Positions 44,806 through 52,864 of a stretch of DNA of 64,000 nucleotides are shown here, piece after piece. The stretch's first letter is position 1. The number at the start of each line of letters is the position of its first letter. The notes below the pieces were generated by a model. It did not search any database. It had not been told where the DNA came from and saw nothing but the letters and a program-made list of their open reading frames with translations. This stretch comes from an uncultured delta proteobacterium (lineage in GTDB: Bacteria; Myxococcota_A; Polyangia; Polyangiales; Polyangiaceae), in contig CAITIQ010000660.1 in the NCBI GenBank assembly GCA_903892415.1, forward strand, positions 31,998 to 95,997. The letters are read 5' to 3'. The position numbers and the translations under genes are program-made.

Positions 44806-45732
44806 TCAGCCTTGTCCACCAACAACGGAGCCTGGCGGCGACGCTTCAGGCTCGGCGCCCGCGTCGAGCAATCTCCGAATACTCAAGTTTAGTTCACTGC
44901 CCATGAGGCCCATCACGCTGGCCAGATTCGTTTCGGCCACCGCAGATTTAACTTCGCGTTGCATCTTTTGGAGCAGTTGCTCGCGAGCCTCTTCGAGCCA
45001 ACCAAAGAGCGTTGCTCGGTGGACGCCGTAGCTGGTTGCCAATGTAGTAGCTGCAGTGCCATGCAAGTACCGCTGTCTGAGCAAATTGCGCTGGCGCGGA
45101 TGGAGCTCCCCTAACGCAACGCGGAAGGCCCTCGGCAGGAGCTCTGCGTAGCATGCTCGAATAGCTCGAAGTTCGGGGTTGTCGTGAGATGGAAGGCGCT
45201 CGAACAGCTCCTCGTCGCGCGTGGCTGGCTCCACCTCGTGGTGCTTGCGCGCCAAGTCAATGACGGTGCGCGCACAGATCACTCGCAGCCATCCGATGAG
45301 TGGTGCGCGGCCACCGTAGGAAGCAATTCTTGGAGCGTCGCTCCCAGCTGCTACGAAGAGCTTTTCGCGAATGACCTGCCTAAACTCATCAATACCGAGT
45401 TTGAGGCCAGGACTCTTGCGAATGGCGCGATCCATCTCGCGCCCGAAACGCGCATCAAACTCTACCAGCGCACGGTGATGGTGGGCCCCACACGCGAGTG
45501 CGAGAGCGAGGTCCTCGATGATGAAGGAGTCAAGCGCCGTAATGAGGTTCAGAGCATCTTCCTCCTTGAGTCGGCCAAGGAGTGCCTGGATGGCCTGCTC
45601 GCGGCTGAGCGACGCTGCTTCCGCAAGCTCGTTTGCCAGGTGCTCCAGCCGTGCCAGCGCGTGAGCTGAGCCGAAAGCCGACCGCAGAGAGGGGGCGAGC
45701 GTCTCGATAACTGCAAAAAGCCACGACGACAT
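44806..45732 (-). CDS. Sigma-70-family factor of the Myxococcales type (Sig-70_gmx1-like)
   Basis: 308 residues. The N-terminal 80 residues are family-specific. Region 2 lies near 105-165 (FREKLFVAAG-like, APLIGWLRVICARTVIDLAR) and region 4 near 205-255 (LGELHPRQRNLLRQRYLHGT, with the helix-turn-helix TTLATSYGVHRATLFGWLEEAR). The reading HPRQRNLLRQRYLHG and RATLFGW is that of the gmx1 sigma family, which is expanded in Myxococcota and often stands by a Ser/Thr kinase gene, as here. The kinase is divergent with only 55 bp between starts, so both promoters must overlap. The zinc-ribbon gene follows. Confidence 0.85.
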   Translation of the reverse strand: MSSWLFAVIETLAPSLRSAFGSAHALARLEHLANELAEAASLSREQAIQALLGRLKEEDALNLITALDSFIIEDLALALACGAHHHRALVEFDARFGREMDRAIRKSPGLKLGIDEFRQVIREKLFVAAGSDAPRIASYGGRAPLIGWLRVICARTVIDLARKHHEVEPATRDEELFERLPSHDNPELRAIRACYAELLPRAFRVALGELHPRQRNLLRQRYLHGTAATTLATSYGVHRATLFGWLEEAREQLLQKMQREVKSAVAETNLASVMGLMGSELNLSIRRLLDAGAEPEASPPGSVVGGQG

Positions 45733-45787
45733 AACGCTAGCTTAGAGGATGGCTTGCAGCCTTTGGGAGATAGCGCGATAGGAGACT

Positions 45788-48346
45788 GTGTCCGCGTGTC
45801 CCGAAGCCTCGCTGCTCGACGCATTTGCGCTCGGCACCCTGACGCAGGGCCGCGTGGAGATCGAACGTCACATCGATGGCTGCATCGCCTGCAGCGACCT
45901 GGTAGCGGAGATGCTGCGTCTGTATGGGTCGCAGACGGTCAGCGGGAGGGATGAACTCGCCCACGCAAGGACCGCTCCTGCCGCCAAGGACCTCGGGCAA
46001 GTAGGTGGTGGCTTCGTCGGACGCTACCGCCTCCTGGGCGCATTGGGCTCTGGGGGGATGGGCAGCGTCCTTTCGGCCTTCGACCCAGAGCTCGACCGCA
46101 CCGTCGCGTTGAAGGTGCTCCACCAGGACCCATCGATCGATGCTGATGAGCTGAGGATGCGCTTGGCACGCGAGGCCCGCGCGATGGCCAAGCTTACGCA
46201 CCCAAACGTGGTCACGGTCTACGACGTCGGCCGCGATGAGCGAACCGGTCAATTGTTCGTAGCGATGGAGCTTGTGGAGGGAACGACGCTGCGCGAGTGG
46301 CTAAAGCGAACGCCTCGCACGGAGAGCGAGGTGCTGAGAACGCTTTCGGCTGCGGGGCAAGGGCTATTGGCCGCGCATCGCGCAGGGCTCGTTCACCGCG
46401 ATTTCAAGCCGGAGAACGTTCTGTGCGGGAATGATGGCCGGGTCTTGGTGACCGACTTCGGGTTGGCACGTCCGCCACGCGGGCCTTTTCCGACCGTACC
46501 GACGGATACCAATCTAACCGCGGCTGGCGCGATTGTTGGGACTCCCGCATACATGGCTCCCGAACAATTTCTAGGTGAAGAGGCAGACCATCGTACTGAC
46601 CAATTCGCGTTTGCCGCAACGCTCTTTGAGGCCTTGCACGGACGGCGCCCTTTTGAGGGCAGAACGTTCGACGAACTCAGGTCCAACGTGATTTCAGGAC
46701 AGATGATTGAGGTCCCTGGGCGAAAGCGTTGGCAGCATGACTTCTATCGACGGGCATTGGCCACGAGCCGCGGGCAGCGATACCCAAGTATGGATTCCGT
46801 GTTGGAAGTGCTGCTTGCCGACAGGACGCGCACGCGACGCCGCCTGATCTTTGCGTTCACCGTACTACTCGGGACCGGTGCTCTCTTCGGGCTAATTTAC
46901 TTTGTGGCTACGCGTGGCTCCTCATCGCCAGACCCGATAACGGAGCTCATTCGCGGCGCGCCGCCCCCAGAATTTTTGCAGCCACCTCATGCGGTCGCGG
47001 GGGAGGTCGCAGCGCTACGTGAAGAACTGCGGGCCTTCGACGCGGAGGCGTCGGAGTGGACGCCAGACTACAGCCAACGGAGCAAGAAGCTGCGTGCGTT
47101 GGTCGAGCGTGCGCGGGCGCTCGACTACGACCCTGTGGTGGCAGAGACGCTGCTGCTGCTCGCATCCTTGGAGCGGAAGCTTGAGCGACCAAAGCAGGCG
47201 CAGGAAGCACTGGAGGAAGTTGTCCGCCTTGCGCGCGCAAGTCGCTACGACGAACTGCTCTACGACGCGACGGTCGCGCTGGTGGAACTAGTCGGCGTGG
47301 AGCTAGGAAGGGTTGAGGACGCAGAGCCGTGGATTGGTTTTGCGCAGGCGGAGGCTAAGCGCCAACCCCAAGACAAGCAGCGGGCGGGCCGCTTGGCGTT
47401 GGCTATTGCTCGAGTACGCAGGAAGGCGGGCAAACTCGCCGAAGCGCGGAAGTCGCTCGATACGGCGCTATCCCTGCGTGAGGCCGAGCACGGACTATTG
47501 GCGATAGAGGTTGCTGAGGTGTTGCGAGAGCGGGCTCGGACCAAGCTCGAGCTAGGCGACCATACAGCAGGACTCGAGGACGCAGATCGCGCCTTGCGAA
47601 TTGCCAGCGCAGTAGCTGTTACCCGCAAGTCTCCAGAGTTTGGTGAATACGTTCTCTTACGGGGAGAATTGTTGCTGGCCTCAGAACAGTGGCAGGAGGC
47701 TGCCGAGCAGCTGCGCGAGGCAGAAGAACTGTCGGAACGCTACGGAGTGGCGTCGCTCCCGCAGCTTTCCACATGGGACGCGCAAGCTCGCTTGTTCGCG
47801 TTGCGCAAGGACCCTGAAGCGGCAACGCAAGCCGCATTGAAGGCGCTATCGGGGCTACTGGAGGAAGCATCCGACCCACCACTTCGTTTCCACGACCCGA
47901 CTGGTAATGCTCGAACGTCTGGCGCGATCGACTTCGCTACCAGGATCAAAAGCAGGGTGCAGCTCCCCGATGACCCCTCGGCTATTAGTGAGCTAAATGC
48001 TCGGGCATGCGCAACCGCGGTAGAAGGGGATGAACTCCGCGCGATTGTACTCTTGGAGGAAGCCTTGGCCCAAGCGGACAAGAACCCAACGCTCGCCCTC
48101 GGGTCGAACGGCGCGATCAGGCACAACCTAGCTCTCCTGCTACTGCGCAAAGGGGATCTGGCCGCGGCCAGCGCCAATATCCAAGAGTCCCTCGCCGCGC
48201 TTGGGCGCGAAGTCGGGGACAACCACATTCGCTATGGAGTAGCCGTTGCGCTAGAGGCCCGCATACTGGCGAAACTAGGCAGTCCCAAAGCCCCAGACCG
48301 TGGAGCGTTGGCTCGCAAGATCCTTGCTGCGCGCGGCCTCAACTGA
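45788..48346 (+). CDS. Ser/Thr protein kinase with N-terminal zinc finger, membrane helix and TPR domain
   Basis: 852 residues from a GTG with AGGAG five bases upstream. Residues 2-40 form an anti-sigma-like zinc finger (CPEASLL, then His28-x3-Cys32-x2-Cys35 in HIDGCIAC). Kinase domain 80-340: LGSGGMGSV (86-94), Lys109, HRDFKPEN (Asp205), DFGLAR (223-228), GTPAYMAPEQ, and FEALHGRRPFEGRTF. One membrane helix (352-374). Residues 400-852 are helical repeats of TPR kind (SLERKLERPKQAQEALEEVV, LALAIARVRRKAGKLAEARK, LLLRKGDLAAASANI). With the divergent sigma gene it probably forms a signalling pair in which the zinc finger binds the sigma factor. Confidence 0.92.
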   Translation: MSACPEASLLDAFALGTLTQGRVEIERHIDGCIACSDLVAEMLRLYGSQTVSGRDELAHARTAPAAKDLGQVGGGFVGRYRLLGALGSGGMGSVLSAFDPELDRTVALKVLHQDPSIDADELRMRLAREARAMAKLTHPNVVTVYDVGRDERTGQLFVAMELVEGTTLREWLKRTPRTESEVLRTLSAAGQGLLAAHRAGLVHRDFKPENVLCGNDGRVLVTDFGLARPPRGPFPTVPTDTNLTAAGAIVGTPAYMAPEQFLGEEADHRTDQFAFAATLFEALHGRRPFEGRTFDELRSNVISGQMIEVPGRKRWQHDFYRRALATSRGQRYPSMDSVLEVLLADRTRTRRRLIFAFTVLLGTGALFGLIYFVATRGSSSPDPITELIRGAPPPEFLQPPHAVAGEVAALREELRAFDAEASEWTPDYSQRSKKLRALVERARALDYDPVVAETLLLLASLERKLERPKQAQEALEEVVRLARASRYDELLYDATVALVELVGVELGRVEDAEPWIGFAQAEAKRQPQDKQRAGRLALAIARVRRKAGKLAEARKSLDTALSLREAEHGLLAIEVAEVLRERARTKLELGDHTAGLEDADRALRIASAVAVTRKSPEFGEYVLLRGELLLASEQWQEAAEQLREAEELSERYGVASLPQLSTWDAQARLFALRKDPEAATQAALKALSGLLEEASDPPLRFHDPTGNARTSGAIDFATRIKSRVQLPDDPSAISELNARACATAVEGDELRAIVLLEEALAQADKNPTLALGSNGAIRHNLALLLLRKGDLAAASANIQESLAALGREVGDNHIRYGVAVALEARILAKLGSPKAPDRGALARKILAARGLN

Positions 48347-48358
48347 TGGCCGTTCAAG

Positions 48359-49192
48359 TCATACCGGCCGAGCCGGTTGGCAGCGGGGACAATGATAGGT
48401 AACGCGGGCGTCCTTGCCGAAGGTGGTGAGCTTAATCTCGCCGCCGCAGCGATAACAGGCTTCGCGCTCGCGGCCGTATACCCAGAGTTCACCGCCTTGG
48501 CCGTTGACGGATTGCGAGGTGCGGCGAGTAACCCTGCCCGGTAGGGCAAACGACCTTTCGCGCCCCGGAGTAACGGCTTTGCCCATGACGTTAGCTGCCT
48601 CCTCCACAAGTGCCCTCAGTTGAGCGGCTGAAAGTGCGGCGACCTTGGTCTGGGGATGCACGCCTTGGAGAAACAGGATCTCGGACTTGAGCACGTTGCC
48701 GATGCCGGCGAGTAGCGATTGGTCGAGCAACGCCTCTGCGATGGTTCTCTCCCCTTGGGAGGCTAAGCGCGAGGTCGCCTCCTCTGCTGAGAACGACTCA
48801 TCCAGCAGGTCGGGCCCCAGCGCCGAGAGCATTGGATCGAGGGGAAGCCTCTCCGTTCGAAGTAGCCGTACGACCGGCGCAGCAAAACACACGCATTCAT
48901 GGTGGCTCGTGATCAGGGCAAGCTTCAGGGTGAAGCTAGGCATGCGCCAACTTGCACCGCGCTCATACACGTGCCACGCGCCATTCATCCTTAGGTGGGT
49001 ATGCAGAGTGAGCCCGGAGGAAAAGCTCATCAGTAGGTTCTTTCCGCGACTGGATACATCCTGCACCGAGCTGCCGACGAGGTGCCGTTCGCGAATCTGC
49101 GTTACCGTGCTTTGGATAGCTGTGATGGTATTGCCGACCAGCACCGGCCGTAGCCTCGCCGCGAGTCGAAAGATCGTATCCCCTTCAGGCAT
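48359..49192 (-). CDS. Fpg/Nei-family DNA glycosylase-AP lyase (Nei2-like)
   Basis: 277 residues. It removes oxidised bases and nicks the strand. N-terminus MPEGDTIFRLAARL with catalytic Pro2 and Glu3; helix-two-turn-helix with QSLLAGIGNVLKSEILF (Asn of the DNA contact); C-terminal zinc finger CYRCGGEI...YHCPRC (four Cys). The MPEGDTIFR start is that of Nei/Nei2 rather than Fpg (MPELPEV). It is the last gene of a tight minus-strand run, 8 bp after the esterase stop. Confidence 0.93.
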   Translation of the reverse strand: MPEGDTIFRLAARLRPVLVGNTITAIQSTVTQIRERHLVGSSVQDVSSRGKNLLMSFSSGLTLHTHLRMNGAWHVYERGASWRMPSFTLKLALITSHHECVCFAAPVVRLLRTERLPLDPMLSALGPDLLDESFSAEEATSRLASQGERTIAEALLDQSLLAGIGNVLKSEILFLQGVHPQTKVAALSAAQLRALVEEAANVMGKAVTPGRERSFALPGRVTRRTSQSVNGQGGELWVYGREREACYRCGGEIKLTTFGKDARVTYHCPRCQPARPV

Positions 49193-49200
49193 TCGCGACC

Positions 49201-50247
49201 TTACGGAGAAGGCATTGGGTGTTGATCGAAGAAGTCCAACAAGGCTGAACTAGCCGAGATATCCATATTGATGATGCCGTTGGGCCCAGCCGAAACGCCG
49301 CCTGGCCATTGGTGCCCGCCACCCTCCAGCGTGCATAGGACGACGTCTGCTCCAGCGTCGCATCCGCCATGCGTTTCGCAGGAGGCGTCACCTTGGTCAA
49401 ACGTTGTCGCCGTCGTGGTGCAGCCGTTCCGTGCTACCCAGCCGGCAATCGTATCGGGGACGCTGGCACCTCCGGAAAAGCCGCCATTGTAAGGCACAAC
49501 CAGGTCAGCAGTGCCGTGGAAGCTGCTCACGGGGATGGGCCGATTGGGAGCACAGTCGGCAACGGCGATTGTGCCGGAAACCGCGCCAATAGCCGCAAAG
49601 GTATCGCTCATCTCACAAGCAATGCGATGGCTCAACATGCCGCCGTTGGAGAATCCCGAAGCGTAAATCCGAGCTGGGTCGACGCAGTAGGTGGATTCAA
49701 TCTCTGCCAGCATCGCACCGACGAAGCCAATATCGTCCACGCCAAGGGTGCCGGAGCTGCCGCAACATGCACCCGCGTTCCAGCTCGTGAATAGCCCTTC
49801 AGCGTAGACAACAATGTAGCCGCGGGCCTCAGCGAGCGGTGTCATGCCAGAGATCAGCTCGATCAGAGAGGCCGTCTCCGTGAAGCCGTGGAAGACGAAC
49901 ACCACGGGAAGTGGCGTCGCAGCGGAGTAGCTGGGCGGAACGTGGACCGAATAACTTCGGCTCGAGCCATCCCACTCCAAGGTGTGGGTCGTCGTTCCCG
50001 ACGCCGGGCTTAATCCCTCGCACGTAGGAGCCTGACCGCCACTGCCGCCAGCGCCGCCGCTTGCAACCGCCCCACCGTTACCCCCACTATGCGCACCTGA
50101 GCCGCCAGTCGCTTGCTGGCCGCCACTCGAACTGTCTCCGCCGACAGCCTGCCCCGCGTTACCTCCCGAGCCCGTGCTCGAACTGTCTGCGCATGCCTGC
50201 GACCCGGCACCCAAAACAATCAAGAGTGCCAGAGTTGAGCGGGTCAT
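49201..50247 (-). CDS. PHB-depolymerase/LpqC-family esterase lipoprotein
   Basis: 348 residues from the ATG at 50247; the longer frame to 50349 would run into the preceding gene. Signal peptide with GSQAC (Cys19), then a Gly/Ser linker to residue 72. Alpha/beta-hydrolase fold: oxyanion segment VVFVFHGFTE, nucleophile Ser200 in GFSNGGM, acid Asp248 in FHGTAD, base His312 in GGGHQWPG. Family members cleave polyhydroxyalkanoate oligomers, feruloyl or acetyl esters; substrate here unknown. An inserted CC pair (161-162) and other Cys fit an exported protein. It starts 11 bp after the DCC gene. Confidence 0.88.
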   Translation of the reverse strand: MTRSTLALLIVLGAGSQACADSSSTGSGGNAGQAVGGDSSSGGQQATGGSGAHSGGNGGAVASGGAGGSGGQAPTCEGLSPASGTTTHTLEWDGSSRSYSVHVPPSYSAATPLPVVFVFHGFTETASLIELISGMTPLAEARGYIVVYAEGLFTSWNAGACCGSSGTLGVDDIGFVGAMLAEIESTYCVDPARIYASGFSNGGMLSHRIACEMSDTFAAIGAVSGTIAVADCAPNRPIPVSSFHGTADLVVPYNGGFSGGASVPDTIAGWVARNGCTTTATTFDQGDASCETHGGCDAGADVVLCTLEGGGHQWPGGVSAGPNGIINMDISASSALLDFFDQHPMPSP

Positions 50248-50258
50248 GTGCTGTACCC

Positions 50259-50654
50259 TTACTCGGCTGGCTGCTGAAGGGAACAGACTCCCTCTTTGCA
50301 TCGCCCGGTCCACTTGAGCCGGTTCTTCGCGAACACTTTGTAGCTCCAATCGAGCGCGTGGGAGATACCAGGCAGGCGGGTGAGTGCAACCACTGGCCCA
50401 AAGCCCACGGCCGCATAGAGTCGCCTGAAGACCTCTACGCCCTCAATCAAAGTGCCATCTGGGAGGCGGCCGTGGATGCGATCCATCAGCGCTTTCCAAG
50501 AAAGCCCAACCTTGCTCGTGTCGAAGGTTGGCGACGCAATATCAGAGAAGCGAATTTTGCTTCGCCGATCCATCCACCGAAGCAGGTTGATCTCCCTCAC
50601 GCACAGTGGACACTCCCCGTCGAAGAACACCTCGACCTCGAACGAACCTTGCAT
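50259..50654 (-). CDS. DCC-family thiol-disulfide oxidoreductase (DUF393)
   Basis: 131 residues, normal for the family. The N-terminal strand leads to FFDGECPLCVREI with the Cys15-x-x-Cys18 pair that names the family, in a thioredoxin-like fold; the GVEVFRRLYAAVG segment is also conserved. The precise partner is unknown; family members are linked to redox handling at membranes. The start has AAGGAGGG seven bases upstream. It lies between the fasciclin gene (35 bp before) and the esterase gene. Confidence 0.9.
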   Translation of the reverse strand: MQGSFEVEVFFDGECPLCVREINLLRWMDRRSKIRFSDIASPTFDTSKVGLSWKALMDRIHGRLPDGTLIEGVEVFRRLYAAVGFGPVVALTRLPGISHALDWSYKVFAKNRLKWTGRCKEGVCSLQQPAE

Positions 50655-50689
50655 GGCGATCCCTCCTTCAGTGGATGGCTAGCGTTCAA

Positions 50690-51223
50690 TCACTTCGGAA
50701 GAATGACGGTGTCGATCACGTGGATGACACCGTTCGACGTTTCGATGTCAGCTTTGACAACCTTGGCGCCGTTGACCTTCACACCGTCGGCTGCGTCGAT
50801 CGTGATTTCCTGACCCTGCACCATCTTCGCCGAGGTGAGCTTGGCTGCGTCCGCTGCCATTACTTTGCCCGAAACGACGTGGAACGTAAGGATGCCCGCA
50901 AGCTTGTCCTTGTTTTCAGGCTTGAGCAGGTCCTCAACGGTGCCTGCCGGCAGCTTGGCAAATGCTTCATCCGTGGGCGCAAACACGGTGAACGGGCCCG
51001 GCCCCTTGAGCGTCTCAACTAAGCCCGCAGCCTTCACGGCTGCGACGAGCGTTTTGAACTGCCCCGCTTCAACAGCGGTATCAACGATATCTTTCTGTGC
51101 GGCGGCGTCCGTCTTCGTCTCTCCCTTGTCGTCGCCAGAGGCGGCAGGAGGCGTTGCGCCACCACAAGCCAGAACGAGGGGAAGAGAAACAACCATCGCG
51201 AGCAGTGAACCGGTGAGCTTCAT
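50690..51223 (-). CDS. Fasciclin-domain lipoprotein
   Basis: 177 residues from the ATG at 51223, preceded by AAGGAG; the signal peptide ends in LVLAC. One FAS1 domain covers the mature part: FKTLVAAVKAAGLVETLKG, the H1-type motif GPFTVFAPTDEAFAKLP, ILTFHVVSGKVMAADAA, and the H2 end GVIHVIDTVILPK. FAS1 proteins mediate adhesion or surface binding. It leads a tight minus-strand run with DCC, esterase and Nei genes, and has a good promoter upstream. Confidence 0.93.
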   Translation of the reverse strand: MKLTGSLLAMVVSLPLVLACGGATPPAASGDDKGETKTDAAAQKDIVDTAVEAGQFKTLVAAVKAAGLVETLKGPGPFTVFAPTDEAFAKLPAGTVEDLLKPENKDKLAGILTFHVVSGKVMAADAAKLTSAKMVQGQEITIDAADGVKVNGAKVVKADIETSNGVIHVIDTVILPK

Positions 51224-51246
51224 TCGGAATCTCCTTGAATGCCCAC

Positions 51247-51274
51247 ACCCTAGTCCATGTCTAGTCTTTGTCAA
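51247..51274 (-). promoter_or_regulatory. Promoter of the fasciclin operon
   Basis: On the minus strand TTGACA (51274-51269), 16 bases, then TAGGGT (51252-51247), placing the start of transcription near 51240 and leaving a short leader with the AAGGAG site before the ATG at 51223. Confidence 0.5.
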
Positions 51275-51357
51275 TCATGTTTCAAAGTTTAGACGTTGGC
51301 TGGCCGGCGTTGATGCTGTGGCCGAATTTGCCTTCTGTTGGATGTCTAATGTGTGTT

Positions 51358-51804
51358 CTATGTTGGGCTGGGGCTTTGACAGTAGAAGACGCCCGTCGCG
51401 ATCGGATGCGGCGCACAAGAGGCCGCGACATCGGAGCAGGTATTGGCCGTCGATGGGCAGACCTCGACCTGGCTTCCCGCGCAAACAGCTTGGCAGCTGG
51501 TTCCGGTGAACGCGGCTCCCTCTTGTGCGACACAACAGAAGGCGCCAGGGCAATGGCCAGGCTCAGAGCACGCAATGACCACCTGGTTAGCCGAACAGGC
51601 CTCTTCACACGCTGCGGCGCTACCGTCGTTGGCGATGCAGCAGAGCTCCGCGGGGGTGTTGCAGCTGGTTTGGCCGCAGGCGACGTTGATCGTCTCGCCA
51701 CCTTGGCCTCCCTGCGAATTCCCGCCGAAGGAGTAATCCCAGTCCTCGGTGCAGCCTGCGAGGGTGCCAAGTGCCACGATAGCGATGCGGCGATGCGTGC
51801 TCAT
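51358..51804 (-). CDS. Small Cys-rich lipoprotein
   Basis: 148 residues. Signal peptide ending GTLAGC (Cys18), short Gly/Gln linker, then sixteen or so Cys in motifs such as ACGQTSCNTPAELCC, CEEACSANQ, HCPGAFCC, CAGSQVEVC. The pattern ELCC/AFCC repeats about 40 residues apart, which suggests a duplicated disulfide domain. Its start overlaps the stop of the preceding TPR/PEGA-like gene by 4 bp. No function recognised. Confidence 0.78.
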   Translation of the reverse strand: MSTHRRIAIVALGTLAGCTEDWDYSFGGNSQGGQGGETINVACGQTSCNTPAELCCIANDGSAAACEEACSANQVVIACSEPGHCPGAFCCVAQEGAAFTGTSCQAVCAGSQVEVCPSTANTCSDVAASCAPHPIATGVFYCQSPSPT

Positions 51805-52820
51805 TGGAACTTTACCTCGGCGCCAATGAAGTTAGGTCCCAGCAGCGCTCGTACGGCGTGGGTTGTGACTGCGGTATTGTCGCGACGCTTGGAAGCGAAG
51901 AACGTTGGCACCAAGAAGGCGGCACCAGCGCTGAGCCCAACGGCTCCGATAACGAGGCTGACGTTCGCGCCAAGCTGTAGAGATTGGCCCTGCTCAACAT
52001 CGGCTCGCAGACTCTCGGGGCAACGTTGGTTGGGACATTGTTTATCCACGCTGTTGTGAAGAGCGACGTTCCCGAGGCCGAGCGCGGTGAACAGAACCAT
52101 ACCCAGGCCACCTACCGCTGCCAGGGTGACCCCAGTGATCTGTTGTCCTTCCCCCATATCAAAGGGCGTAAGGGGCGGTTTTTCGCGCTTGGGCAGTGCG
52201 CTGGTGATCTCGTCGCGCAGGTGTGCGGATTGCGTCTCACCTGCGGCTACCGCGACAGTGACGCTGCGGACGCCGGAGGGATTGCGTAGTAAAATTTCTA
52301 CTTCGCCTGGGTCTACCGCGATCGGCTTGCTGCTGTCGGCGCTGGGAACTGTTCGGCCAGAAACTACCAGCTCGCCACGCAAAGGACCGAGATCGACGAT
52401 GACGAAGCCAACTCTCTTGAGCAACGTCTCGGTATCGACGCGGGCTGCCTTCTCCGCCGCCTCATACTTCTTGTCAATTCGAACAGCGATCTCGGCCAGT
52501 TCCTGCGCGGCCTGGGCCTCGCGATAGGCGTCGGCCCAACGCCCAAGCTCACCGAGCTCACGCGAGATGCGCAGCTTGGTGTTGGGACTGGCCACGAGGT
52601 CGAAGGAGGCGCGCAGGTCGGCGAGGGCTCCTTCAAAGTCTTTGGCTCCCGACTTTTTTACAGCAGATTTGAAGAGGACTTGGGCCTGTTCACGCTGTTC
52701 ATCCGTCGCTTGGGTTACGGGAATTCCGCCCGCTACCGCCTCGCGCGGGCCGAAGCTAAGGACGGCAAGCAAGGCGAAGCTGGCGAGCGCGAGGCAAGAC
52801 CGTTGAGCGTCGAGGAGCAC
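51801..52820 (-). CDS. TPR/PEGA-like exported protein with membrane segments
   Basis: 339 residues with the same plan as the protein at 31033-32034: signal peptide ending REAVA, helical TPR-like region (30-130: AQVLFKSAVKKSGAKDFEGA, LADLRASFDLVASPNTKLRI), beta-rich middle (135-200: GELVVSGRTVPSADS, GEVEILLRNPSG) and two hydrophobic segments (232-255, 285-310) separated by a loop with a CPNQRCP Cys pair. Translationally coupled to the small Cys-rich lipoprotein (ATGA overlap), so the two products likely act together at the envelope. Confidence 0.75.
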   Translation of the reverse strand: MLLDAQRSCLALASFALLAVLSFGPREAVAGGIPVTQATDEQREQAQVLFKSAVKKSGAKDFEGALADLRASFDLVASPNTKLRISRELGELGRWADAYREAQAAQELAEIAVRIDKKYEAAEKAARVDTETLLKRVGFVIVDLGPLRGELVVSGRTVPSADSSKPIAVDPGEVEILLRNPSGVRSVTVAVAAGETQSAHLRDEITSALPKREKPPLTPFDMGEGQQITGVTLAAVGGLGMVLFTALGLGNVALHNSVDKQCPNQRCPESLRADVEQGQSLQLGANVSLVIGAVGLSAGAAFLVPTFFASKRRDNTAVTTHAVRALLGPNFIGAEVKFQ

Positions 52821-52864
52821 GCCTTGGAATGTAACCTTTTCGTCCGCTCAAACGTGAAGCGTTC

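Noticed and set aside
50061..50813. A 250-residue plus-strand frame
   Set aside because: Antisense to the esterase, DCC and fasciclin genes, whose motifs are clear on the minus strand.
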